From positions 3,080,842 to 3,144,841 of the forward strand of contig NZ_KE150412.1 of the NCBI RefSeq assembly GCF_000411255.1: a stretch of 64,000 bases of DNA, given 5' to 3'. The notes under the pieces are model-generated. The model was not told where the DNA came from and ran no database searches. It saw only the letters and a program-made list of their open reading frames with translations. The DNA is from Paenibacillus sp. HGH0039. Its GTDB lineage: Bacteria; Bacillota; Bacilli; Paenibacillales; NBRC-103111. This document shows positions 28,785-36,444 of this stretch, one piece after another; the first letter of the stretch is position 1; each line of letters begins with the position of its first letter. Made by a program: the position numbers and the translations under genes.

Positions 28785-30134
28785 TTATAGTCGAATAACC
28801 CGGCGGGCTTTTCCCGCGTCTCGCTCCACGTAATCCACGACTTGAACGTCGCAGGATTGCTGGATGCTCGCTTCGATACGTAGCTTTATCTCCGTTAATA
28901 GCTCCGCCCGGTCTACGCTTGAATCGGAAGCTTCGACGAGTATGGAGAGCTCCCCGTTTTCAACGATAAATTGGTACCAGTTTCCTGTTCCGCCGATTTG
29001 CAGGAGATGCTGTTCCAGATACAGGGGAGAAAAATTCCCGCTGTTAAGGGCGAGCTGATCGCCCATACGTCCTCTCAGCTGCAAACGGCGCAGACGGCAG
29101 CCGCAAGGGCAGGGACCTTCCTCAATGCAGCCGAGATCTCCGGTTTTGTACCGGATTATGGGCATGCCGTCGCGCATCAGGGTAGTGAGAACGACTTCGC
29201 CGACGGTGCCGGGAGCTTGGGGCTCCCCCGTAACAGGATGAACGATTTCGGTATAGATATGGCCTTCTGCCAAATGGTAACCTTGGTGCTCCAGGCATTC
29301 GATCCCGATCAGACCTACCTCAAGCGACCCGTACCAGGTTGTCACCGGTGTATTCCAGATCCGTTCGATCCGTTCGCGAAGAGCGGGTGAAGCGCCTTCA
29401 CCGGTCAAAAACAAATGCTGCAAGTTGAAATCCCGATGAAGGTCCATTCCCAGTTTCTGCGCATGTTCAGCCAGGGTCACGGCGTAGGAAGGAGCAATAA
29501 TCAAGGTTTGCATATCCCAGGCCAGCATGCATTCAAGAGCCTTATCTGGGTGAGAATAAGCTCCCCCTTTGCCGACAGGCAGTACGCAGCAGTCCTGCAT
29601 ATATTGGAACACCCGGTGGAATGAAAGCCCGGACGAGCTCATTTCGTAGGGTAAGGCGTTTCCGACTACGGTATTTCGCGTGTTCTGCATAAGGGATGGG
29701 TAGCGGGGGGCCGTATCCAGCCGATAAAGATCATTCAAAGTATGGCCGATAAAGATCGGCTTGCCTCCGGTTGTGCCGGTCGAAGTATGGATATGAGCCA
29801 GATCAGGCGAGCAAATGATGCAGCGCGGATCATTGCGCAAGTCTTCCTTTGTCAGGAAAGGCAGCTGGGCAAATAAAGCCGGATTGGATGCTTCTTCGGG
29901 AGTCAGACCAGTGATATCCATACGCTGTTTGTAAAACTCGTTGGTTTCATACACAAATTGAAGTAAACTGCGTAAGGCCCTCCGGTGATAAGCATCCACT
30001 TCCGCCTGGCTCAGGTTCTCTACCGACATTCCGCGCTCGGTCAGGCTGTTAAGCCACCGGACGTGCGGCTCGAACCTGTCCGCCGCTTTTTGTCCGGACA
30101 TCAATTCCATTTGGCTTCTGGCTGTTACGGCCAC
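28785..30134 (-). CDS. PaaK-like adenylate-forming ligase (first of the cluster)
   Basis: 449 residues, a full-length phenylacetate-CoA-ligase-type enzyme. It has the phosphate loop STGTTGGKPIFIGH, the aromatic-substrate region YGSLEVGLIG, RYKTGDLG, a CPCGCRLRRLQLRGR zinc-binding-like motif and a C-terminal lid ending in GKARRVIRL. It should activate an aromatic acid with ATP. The GTG start at 30134 follows aaggaggg by 7 bases. It lies 27 bases after the amidohydrolase gene and 18 bases before the dehydroquinate-synthase-like gene. In nataxazole biosynthesis an acyl-AMP/CoA ligase and an amidohydrolase together form the benzoxazole; the pairing here is similar. Confidence 0.9.
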   Translation of the reverse strand: MAVTARSQMELMSGQKAADRFEPHVRWLNSLTERGMSVENLSQAEVDAYHRRALRSLLQFVYETNEFYKQRMDITGLTPEEASNPALFAQLPFLTKEDLRNDPRCIICSPDLAHIHTSTGTTGGKPIFIGHTLNDLYRLDTAPRYPSLMQNTRNTVVGNALPYEMSSSGLSFHRVFQYMQDCCVLPVGKGGAYSHPDKALECMLAWDMQTLIIAPSYAVTLAEHAQKLGMDLHRDFNLQHLFLTGEGASPALRERIERIWNTPVTTWYGSLEVGLIGIECLEHQGYHLAEGHIYTEIVHPVTGEPQAPGTVGEVVLTTLMRDGMPIIRYKTGDLGCIEEGPCPCGCRLRRLQLRGRMGDQLALNSGNFSPLYLEQHLLQIGGTGNWYQFIVENGELSILVEASDSSVDRAELLTEIKLRIEASIQQSCDVQVVDYVERDAGKARRVIRL

Positions 30135-30161
30135 GTGCTTTCCCTCCTTATACGGCGAATA

Positions 30162-30923
30162 TTATAGTCCAAGCAAGCGTGAAATGGTATGATGCAAAAT
30201 CGTTTCCTTATCCGCATCGGAGATGGAGAGACGGTCGATTTTGACCTTTTCTACGAATGGGTCCGACAAGGGAAACTCGGAACCGAACATAAGTTTATCC
30301 GGCCCCGCCAGTTTAACAGCGGTCTGAATCGCCAGCGGGTTGCCCGTAGACGTTTCCAGGTAAACATTTTCCCTTCGTGCCGCTAATTCTATGGCATCTA
30401 TATCGAGCGGGCCGAATCCCATATGGCCGATAACGAAGTTAGTACCGGGAAAAGCTTCGGCGAGAGAACCCAGTGCGGCCGTGTTTGCGGTTGCTTGAAT
30501 GACTAGGTGCGTATAGAAGGGAATTCCATAGTCCCCGCACAGGGCGGCAAGCTCTTTAACGACGTCTCCCATAAGAGAAATCTGATGGACAAGAGGTGAC
30601 AGCTTGAGGCCTTTGAAGCCGTCTCGATAGGCCTTCTCCAGGGAAGCCAGAGCCGCCGGAGCCCCGTCGTTAGGATTAATGCAGCAGATTCCGTAAAATT
30701 TGTCCGGGTATTCACGGATAATATCCAGCACGGTATCGTTGGGCGGATCCGTCAGGATCGGCTTTTCCTCTCCGGTGATGTACCGGGTCATGCGCCTAAC
30801 GTCCAGCATGCCGCCCGGCACCAGGACGGCTTTGTCTATACCCGCTGATTTCATATCGTCCAGCAGCCGTTCGGGGCTGCTGTAATCTTGTCTCGATATG
30901 TGGGCGTGGCCATCAATGATCAT
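30162..30923 (-). CDS. Amidohydrolase-family metalloenzyme
   Basis: A 253-residue TIM-barrel enzyme of the amidohydro_2 group. Metal ligands are visible as H6-A-H8 in DGHAHI, a Lys/Leu-rich strand GFKGLKLSPL, His in FYTHLVI and His in VIGHMGFGP. The position usually read as GSDYP or GTDFP is GSEFPLSDP here, so the catalytic Asp is replaced by Glu or shifted. The ATG overlaps the aldolase stop (ATGA). In this gene setting it is a candidate for the cyclising step of benzoxazole formation rather than hydrolysis; that is inference. Confidence 0.87.
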   Translation of the reverse strand: MIIDGHAHISRQDYSSPERLLDDMKSAGIDKAVLVPGGMLDVRRMTRYITGEEKPILTDPPNDTVLDIIREYPDKFYGICCINPNDGAPAALASLEKAYRDGFKGLKLSPLVHQISLMGDVVKELAALCGDYGIPFYTHLVIQATANTAALGSLAEAFPGTNFVIGHMGFGPLDIDAIELAARRENVYLETSTGNPLAIQTAVKLAGPDKLMFGSEFPLSDPFVEKVKIDRLSISDADKETILHHTISRLLGL

Positions 30924-31804
30924 GCGTATTCCTCCCAGGGGTCAAATTGTACGGCGGCAATTCCGGGGTCGGTCTGCTTCGTGATAAGCGGCATGCGGGA
31001 GGAGGCGGCTAAGTAGGTCTCGTAAGCCTCCTCCGCGCTGCAGTCCTTATGAACAAGATCTCCGAGCGCACGGCACATATCATCGGGGCGGGAATCCTCA
31101 AACAGATTCCGGCCTATGCACAGACCTTTGCCCCCGGCATCGAGCATTTCCCTGATCCCACGGAAAAAAGCCAGTTTGTCGCCGACCGAGCTTCCTCCGG
31201 CCATCAGTACGGGGATGTTAAAAGCGGCTACGGCTTCAGCCGCTCTCTGCGGAGTAACCGGCGTCTGGACTTTGACAAGATCCGCGCCCAATTCTCCGGC
31301 AATACGGACCGCATGGGCTATTTTGTTGGTCGCCGCCGCTCCCCCCGAAAGATCTTCTTCAGGAACGTTCATCATTGCCAGGACCGGAAGGCCCCAAGCA
31401 TAAGCCTCATCACAGACAAGACCGAGGTCGCGCAGCATCTCATGTTCCTGGGGGACGCCCAGGTTAATATGTACGGAAAGGCCGATAGCTCCGATTTGCA
31501 GGCCGTGACGGACAGTCGATACGATTTGCTTATTGGACATATCCGGTGACATTTGAGTGGACGCCGAGAGATGGAGAATAAATTCGGTTCCCCACGGCGA
31601 TTCACTGCTTTCAAGGGCACGACGGATGGCTCCCTTATGAGCAATGATAGCCTGCAGTCGGAACCGGTTGGCCATACGAAGCAAAGCCGGCATGGAGGAG
31701 ATTCCGTTAAGAGGTCCGTAGGTGGTGCCGTGATCAACCGGAAGCATGAAAGCGCGGCCGGATTTCGGATGAAAAATCTTTGAAAGACGCAGCAATTTAC
31801 TCAT
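30920..31804 (-). CDS. Class I aldolase of the ADH-synthase/GriI family
   Basis: About 294 residues of the DeoC/FbaB-type aldolases. The opening KLLRLSKIFHPKSGRAFMLP, followed by VDHGTTYGPLNGI, closely parallels archaeal 2-amino-3,7-dideoxy-D-threo-hept-6-ulosonate synthase. The Schiff-base lysine is Lys178 in LGADLVKVQTP, and the phosphate site is in MAGGSSVGD and GKGLCIGRNLF. Relatives condense aspartate semialdehyde with a sugar phosphate (or DHAP in GriI). The ATG at 31804 follows aaaggagat; the longer in-frame extension to 31975 lacks a site and is not family-like. It is the first gene of the five-gene operon. Confidence 0.9.
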   Translation of the reverse strand: MSKLLRLSKIFHPKSGRAFMLPVDHGTTYGPLNGISSMPALLRMANRFRLQAIIAHKGAIRRALESSESPWGTEFILHLSASTQMSPDMSNKQIVSTVRHGLQIGAIGLSVHINLGVPQEHEMLRDLGLVCDEAYAWGLPVLAMMNVPEEDLSGGAAATNKIAHAVRIAGELGADLVKVQTPVTPQRAAEAVAAFNIPVLMAGGSSVGDKLAFFRGIREMLDAGGKGLCIGRNLFEDSRPDDMCRALGDLVHKDCSAEEAYETYLAASSRMPLITKQTDPGIAAVQFDPWEEYA

Positions 31805-32480
31805 ACATAGATCTCCTTTCCGATGAACATGCAAAATAAGAAAGAACCCCATTCTCTGAACTGTACGAAAATGGAAGTGATACCGGACAGGCCGAAAAGC
31901 GCAAGCTAAAAGATTGTTGCTGAATGTTATGAATGGTCTTGAAGTGAGGATCTCAAAAAATCGTTCTTTTGTCACAGTACGAATAATCCGGAAGATAGGG
32001 GTGAAAAGAGGAAGTAGGCCAATAGATTCGAAATGGATGAAATGTAAATAGATACATAAAGATCCATAACCATCTCTTCAACTATGATTTTACTTTTTTA
32101 GACAAAAAAAGTAAATTAAAATTTCGTTAAATTGCTCAAAAATCTTTAAATTAAGTTTTAGTATTTAATTTTGGCCTGGCTGTTTTTAAATGGCGAAAGG
32201 AAATGATGCGAATGATGCATGAATTCGGAAACCCTGATTGGAGTAAGGGGACGAAGGGGGGAGAACGGCAATAAAGGATCAATTTCGCTATATAAGAAGC
32301 GGAGGGAAGCGAAACGGGAGGGGAATATATTTCTAATCTGAGTTAAAATTTGTAATAAATTGTAAAAATAATTTGTCGGTTGGAGGGAGAAAAGAAAAAC
32401 CGGCTCTACCAAAGAGAAATGCTGCCCAAATTAACCCCGCAAGAAAACGCGCAATCAATGCCGAGTTTAATCTATGCCGT
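31805..32480. other. Gene-free, AT-rich region upstream of the aromatic cluster
   Basis: About 675 bases with no supportable gene. It should hold the promoter of the minus-strand biosynthetic operon; I see no near-consensus one. It includes an A/T-rich inverted repeat at 32089-32115. A plus-strand frame of about 20 codons near 32206-32272 (ending WSKGTKGGERQ) follows a weak aaagga but cannot be supported. The stretch from 32090 to 32180 is markedly richer in A and T than the genes around it. Confidence 0.5.
32089..32115. repeat. A/T-rich inverted repeat upstream of the aromatic operon
   Basis: TTTACTTTTTT and AAAAAAGTAAA are perfect 11-base arms around a five-base loop. This could be an operator or a weak terminator. 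Confidence 0.6.
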
Positions 32481-32515
32481 AAAAAGGAAAAAACCCTTGT
32501 GTACCAAGGGTTTTT
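32481..32515 (-). terminator. tRNA-Arg terminator
   Basis: An 11-bp stem (32489-32499 with 32505-32515) and a loop of five; on the minus strand it runs into a T-rich tract. Confidence 0.85.
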
Positions 32516-32529
32516 GAGCGAATAGAGAA

Positions 32530-32603
32530 CGCGCCCGAGAGGATTCGAACCTCCGACCTGCAGTTTAGGAAACTGTCGCTCTATCCTGCTGAGCTACGGG
32601 CGC
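32530..32603 (-). tRNA. tRNA-Arg (anticodon CCU)
   Basis: A 74-base tRNA on the minus strand. The acceptor GCGCCCG pairs with CGGGCGC, the anticodon loop TTCCTAA gives CCU, and the T-arm is GGTTCGAATCC. CCA is not encoded, unlike the two other tRNAs in this window. Confidence 0.93.
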
Positions 32604-32621
32604 AAATAAATTCCGTTATTC

Positions 32622-32630
32622 AGTATACCA
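32622..32630 (-). promoter_or_regulatory. Extended -10 of tRNA-Arg promoter
   Basis: On the minus strand TGGTATACT, an extended -10 located 19 bases before the tRNA. The -35 is poor. Confidence 0.5.
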
Positions 32631-32684
32631 CAGAATGGTTTGAGGGAGGAAGAATCTCCAAGGCAAAACCTTAGAGGAGCGAGG

Positions 32685-33218
32685 TTACTCCTCCGCTGGA
32701 AGTGCCTTCTTCGCTTCCTTGGCCCGGCGGCGCAGTTCCCGGAAGAAATCAGTCAACTGGGAAGCGCACTCGGGCTGCAGCACCCCGCTGATCACGTCAA
32801 CGCAGTGGTTGAAGCGCTCTTCCTGCAGCAGGTTCATCAGCGTTCCGGCACAGCCCGCTTTGGGATCCGGCGTGCCGTAGATCACCTGGGGAACGCGTGA
32901 CTGGACGATGGCGCCCGCGCACATCGGGCACGGCTCCAGCGTGACGTAGAGCCTGCAGTCCAGCAGCCGCCAGGCTCCCAGCTTCTCGCTGGCTTCGCGT
33001 ATCGCGATAATCTCCGCATGAGCGGTAGGATCAAGCGAGGTTTCGCGAAGATTGTGGCCGCGTCCGATGATCTCGCCGCCGCGGACAATCACGGCCCCGA
33101 TGGGAACTTCCATCAGCGCTTTTGCTTTGTCCGCTTCGAGCATGGCTTCCCGCATCCATTTTTCGTGTTCGGCTTGTATAGGATTATGAGAATCATGGTC
33201 AAACTGTACGGTTTCCAT
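32685..33218 (-). CDS. tadA: tRNA-specific adenosine deaminase
   Basis: This enzyme converts A34 to inosine in tRNA-Arg(ACG). The zinc deaminase motifs are HAE (in DPTAHAEIIAIRE) and PCPMCAG, with the catalytic Glu in the first. The C-terminal RHxx-like part (LMNLLQEERFNH, LTDFFRELRRRAKEAKK) is typical. I use the ATG at 33218, giving 177 residues. The frame extends upstream to 33344 without stop, but that part covers DnaA boxes and has no family similarity. aggag lies 13 bases before 33218, rather far, so a downstream start is possible. It sits next to tRNA-Arg, a sensible functional neighbour. Confidence 0.93.
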   Translation of the reverse strand: METVQFDHDSHNPIQAEHEKWMREAMLEADKAKALMEVPIGAVIVRGGEIIGRGHNLRETSLDPTAHAEIIAIREASEKLGAWRLLDCRLYVTLEPCPMCAGAIVQSRVPQVIYGTPDPKAGCAGTLMNLLQEERFNHCVDVISGVLQPECASQLTDFFRELRRRAKEAKKALPAEE

Positions 33219-33313
33219 AAAGTTGTTTCTGCTCCTTGTCCGGCCTGTTACAGCAGTTATGAGGGAAGAAAATGAAGTTATGCCCCGAACGTTCATTCCC
33301 TTTGTTAACATGT

Positions 33314-33675
33314 TGTGGATAAAAGTGTGGATAACTTCATTCATTGTACCTGTGAATCGTACATTAGTCTATCCAAAATGAGCGACGCAGGCAAACAACG
33401 CTATTTGTAAAATAGGATAAATAAACACAACGTATTTAAGGATAGTAGATAAAAGAAGAGAAAAGTGCGAAGCATAAACCCGCGTGAATACTGAGGAAAA
33501 TTCAGTTTAGTTGCAAAATTCGGAAAATTCAAACACGGTGAAAAAGAACGAAATTCTACTCATCGGGAAACCCGAGAATTCTCAAACGTTACCCACAAGT
33601 GGATAACGTTTTCCGGTGAATATTTGTTAACAACTTGTGGATAACGATGTTAACAAGTGATAAATCTGTGGATAG
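33314..33675. promoter_or_regulatory. Cluster of DnaA boxes
   Basis: Three perfect TGTGGATAA boxes (33314-33322, 33326-33334, 33636-33644) and near matches at 33589-33597 (TTACCCACA), 33598-33606 (AGTGGATAA) and 33667-33675 (TGTGGATAG). They lie in a gene-free, AT-rich stretch of 597 bases between tadA and the alr terminator. DnaA-box clusters outside oriC are known to tune replication initiation in B. subtilis. No dnaA or dnaN gene is nearby, so this is not read as oriC itself. Confidence 0.7.
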
Positions 33676-33715
33676 TGTGTGACTAACTTATTGAATATAC
33701 CATGGCTTGACCACG

Positions 33716-33752
33716 AAAAAAAGAACCCGATCCTTAAAGAGGGAACGGGTTC
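33716..33752 (-). terminator. alr terminator
   Basis: GAACCCG (33723-33729) pairs with CGGGTTC (33746-33752); on the minus strand a run of seven T follows. Confidence 0.88.
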
Positions 33753-33815
33753 GTACTGTTTTATAACTGGGCTCCGGAATACGGGGAGGAACCGGCTCTT
33801 CTATTTTCAAACCTA

Positions 33816-35018
33816 TCAGGACGGAGAATCCTGAGCAGGTATTTCACCGATCAGATTGTTGACCGAGGCTGCGGGCTTCCCTTTATGGAGGTACACTCTG
33901 GGGACCCGTTTTCCGATCAGGCAAACGACTTCGTAATTGATGGTGTCCATCAGTTCCGCGATTTCATCCACATGAAGAAACGCGTCTCCGGATTTGCCGA
34001 AGATCGTCACCAGATCGCCTTCCTCGGTATTCTCCACGTCCGTGATATCCAGCATCGTCTGATCCATGCACACTCTGCCGGCGATTCTGACGCGTCTTCC
34101 GTGCAGGAGCATATCTCCGCGGTTGGAGAGGGACCTGGAGAGGCCGTCCGCATATCCGGCCGGGATAGTGCCGATCCGGGTGGGCCGTTCGGCGACGAAG
34201 GTGCTGCCGTAGCTGACCGGCGTTCCGATCTCGACGTCTTTCACCTGGACGAGCCGAGTCTTGAACTGCATCGCCGGCTTCAGAGGGTGAGTGTCCCGCT
34301 CGGAGGCTACGGAGGGCAGCAGGCCGTACAAGCTGATCCCGACACGGACCATGTCCAGGTGCATGTCGGGATACTGCATCGTAGCGGCACTGTTGCAGCA
34401 GTGGCGCAGCGGGATGTCGATGCCGTCGTCGGAGAGGTGATCGACGATGTCCATAAACCGCCGGAACTGCTCGCGGGTAAAGGTATCGTCTGCGCTGTCG
34501 GCGGTTGCGAAGTGCGTAAAGATCCCTTCAAGAGCTACTCCCGGCGTCTGAATGGCTTGGCGGGCGAAGCTGAGGGCTTCCTCCGCTGTTCTCACGCCGA
34601 TCCGGGTCATGCCGGTATCTACTTTGAGATGGATGCGTGCCGGCGTCCGGGACGACACCGCCGCGGCGGCTCCGACCGCCTCCAGTACGTCGGCCGTAAA
34701 CACCGTGAGCGTCACGCCGGCGCGAACGGCTTTCTTGACGGAACGGGGCGGCGTATAGCCCAGTACAAGCAGCGGCTCCGTGATGCCGGCCGCACGCAGC
34801 TCCAGCGCCTCGTCCAGCAGAGCGACGGCGAGGTATTCCGCGCCTGCGCGGAGAGCGGCACGTGCGGTTTCGTAGGCCCCGTGGCCGTATCCGTCGGCTT
34901 TGACGACAGCCATCAGCTTGCAGTCGCGCTGCAGATTTTTTTTGAACGTACGGGCATTGTGTTCGATCGCGTCTAGCGAAATTTCCGCCCAAGTATCGCG
35001 GTAACTGGCAGGATGCAT
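33816..35018 (-). CDS. alr: Alanine racemase
   Basis: This PLP enzyme interconverts L- and D-alanine for peptidoglycan. The 400-residue protein has the cofactor lysine Lys40 in MAVVKADGYGHG, the phosphate-binding region around RHCCNSAAT and VRVGISLYG, and the second catalytic Tyr in VSYGSTF of the C-terminal domain, with the CMDQTMLDIT segment. The ATG follows ggaggc by about 9 bases. The next gene upstream is alanine dehydrogenase and an alanine-type permease lies beyond, so alanine use is grouped here. The C-terminal tail (last about 25 residues) is longer than needed for the fold. Confidence 0.96.
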   Translation of the reverse strand: MHPASYRDTWAEISLDAIEHNARTFKKNLQRDCKLMAVVKADGYGHGAYETARAALRAGAEYLAVALLDEALELRAAGITEPLLVLGYTPPRSVKKAVRAGVTLTVFTADVLEAVGAAAAVSSRTPARIHLKVDTGMTRIGVRTAEEALSFARQAIQTPGVALEGIFTHFATADSADDTFTREQFRRFMDIVDHLSDDGIDIPLRHCCNSAATMQYPDMHLDMVRVGISLYGLLPSVASERDTHPLKPAMQFKTRLVQVKDVEIGTPVSYGSTFVAERPTRIGTIPAGYADGLSRSLSNRGDMLLHGRRVRIAGRVCMDQTMLDITDVENTEEGDLVTIFGKSGDAFLHVDEIAELMDTINYEVVCLIGKRVPRVYLHKGKPAASVNNLIGEIPAQDSPS

Positions 35019-35071
35019 GCAGAATTCGCCTCCAAAAACATTTTGACGAGAACTAACCCGAAAAGAGGTAA

Positions 35072-35098
35072 ATCCCCCCGAAGCAGCTTCGAGGGGAT
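35072..35098 (-). terminator. Possible ald terminator
   Basis: ATCCCC...CGAAG pairs with CTTCG...GGGGAT. The downstream T content on the minus strand is weak. A separate GC-rich palindrome, CCGCGG-aaa-CCGCGG, lies at 35104-35118. Confidence 0.5.
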
Positions 35099-35173
35099 GA
35101 AAGCCGCGGAAACCGCGGTATATTTTCGTTAAAGTGACGGATGCGCTTGGCTGGCTCTAAGAAAAGGACCGGT

Positions 35174-36307
35174 TTAGGAAGAAACCGAAATTTTGTCCAA
35201 AGCCTTGCCGACCGGCACGTATTCGTAGCCGAGATCGCGGGCAACCGCTTCATACGTAATGGAACCGCCGGCAACGTTGACGCCAAGCTGAAGAGCGGCG
35301 TTGTCTTTCACGGCTTGCAGTACACCTTTGCCTGCGATTTGCAGGGCATAAGGGAGGGTGACGTTGGTCAGCGCCAGAGTAGACGTGCGCGGAACCGCAC
35401 CCGGCATGTTGGCAACCGCATAGTGAACGACTCCGTGCTTCACGTAAGTCGGATTGTCGTGCGTCGTGATTTTGTCGACGGTTTCGATGATACCGCCTTG
35501 GTCGACGGCCACGTCAACGACTACGGAGCCCGGTTTCATGGAAGCGATCATCGCTTCGGAAACCAGCTTAGGCGCTTTGGCACCCGGAATGAGAACGGCG
35601 CCGATCACGAGGTCCGAAGCCGCAACCGCTTCCGCAATGTTCAGCGGGTTGGACATCAGCGTGTTCACCTGATTGCCGAACAGGTCGTCCAGCTGACGAA
35701 GGCGTTCAGGGCTAAGATCGATGATCGTTACGTCCGCGCCCAGACCGACCGCAAGCTTCGCCGCGTTCGTACCTACGACACCGCCGCCGATAACGGTTAC
35801 TTTGCCGCGCTGTACGCCCGGTACGCCCGCAAGAAGGATCCCTTTGCCGCCGTGCGGCTTCTCCAGGAACTGAGCGCCGATTTGAGCGGACATGCGTCCG
35901 GCCACTTCGCTCATGGGAGTAAGCAGCGGAAGCGTACGGTTCACTTCGACCGTTTCGTAAGCGATAGCCGTTACGCCTTTAGCCGTGAGTGCTTTAGCCA
36001 GCTCAGGCTCTGCCGCAAGGTGAAGGTAAGTGAAGAGAATGAGACCTTCGCGGAAGTACTCGTATTCGGAAGCAAGAGGTTCTTTAACCTTCATAATCAT
36101 GTCCGCTCCGGCCCATACATCTGCCGCCTGATCGATCAGGGAAGCTCCTGCTGTTAAGTATTCTTCGTTCGTAAAGCCGCTTCCGATACCGGCATTCTTC
36201 TCCACGAGAACTTCATGACCTGCTTTAACAAAAGCCACAACGCCCGAAGGAGTTACGGCGACACGATTTTCGTTGTTTTTGATTTCTTTAGGAACACCTA
36301 TCCGCAT
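35174..36307 (-). CDS. ald: Alanine dehydrogenase
   Basis: This enzyme oxidatively deaminates L-alanine to pyruvate and ammonia with NAD+. 377 residues, the usual length. It opens [20 protein letters not shown], has substrate residues in MIMKVKEP and FTYLHLA (Lys and His), and the NAD-binding [18 protein letters not shown]. In Bacillus it supports growth on alanine and sporulation. The ribosome site aaggagg is partly buried in a perfect hairpin at 36319-36340. The likely activator AdeR is encoded just upstream in the same direction, as in B. subtilis. Confidence 0.96.
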   Translation of the reverse strand: MRIGVPKEIKNNENRVAVTPSGVVAFVKAGHEVLVEKNAGIGSGFTNEEYLTAGASLIDQAADVWAGADMIMKVKEPLASEYEYFREGLILFTYLHLAAEPELAKALTAKGVTAIAYETVEVNRTLPLLTPMSEVAGRMSAQIGAQFLEKPHGGKGILLAGVPGVQRGKVTVIGGGVVGTNAAKLAVGLGADVTIIDLSPERLRQLDDLFGNQVNTLMSNPLNIAEAVAASDLVIGAVLIPGAKAPKLVSEAMIASMKPGSVVVDVAVDQGGIIETVDKITTHDNPTYVKHGVVHYAVANMPGAVPRTSTLALTNVTLPYALQIAGKGVLQAVKDNAALQLGVNVAGGSITYEAVARDLGYEYVPVGKALDKISVSS

Positions 36308-36318
36308 AAGAACTGCCT

Positions 36319-36340
36319 CCTTAGATTAGGAAATCTAAGG
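36319..36340 (-). repeat. Inverted repeat overlapping the ald ribosome site
   Basis: CCTTAGATT and AATCTAAGG are perfect 9-base arms around a four-base loop. The 3' arm in the ald mRNA shares four bases with the AAGGAGG ribosome site (36316-36322). It may be a translational control hairpin or a protein-binding palindrome. Confidence 0.75.
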
Positions 36341-36444
36341 CTAGTATAGTTTTGAAAACGCTTTTTTGCTTCGTGTACTTTCCAGAAAAAAGCGCCCGCT
36401 TTTTGTGTAAATCCACAAAGCTTGCCACAGAATGCCGAATGGCG

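Noticed and set aside
26182-31804. Reading the operon as the normal shikimate pathway or phenylacetate catabolism
   Set aside because: Type II dehydroquinate synthase with an ADH-type aldolase is not the usual bacterial entry route, and no paaA-E, ring-opening or other shikimate genes accompany the ligases.
32158-32412. 84-codon minus-strand frame in the gap upstream of the aromatic operon
   Set aside because: No ribosome site, odd composition and no family resemblance.
33300-33700. Chromosomal origin oriC
   Set aside because: DnaA boxes are present but dnaA, dnaN and gyrase genes are not nearby and no clear unwinding element is seen, so an accessory DnaA-box cluster is more likely.
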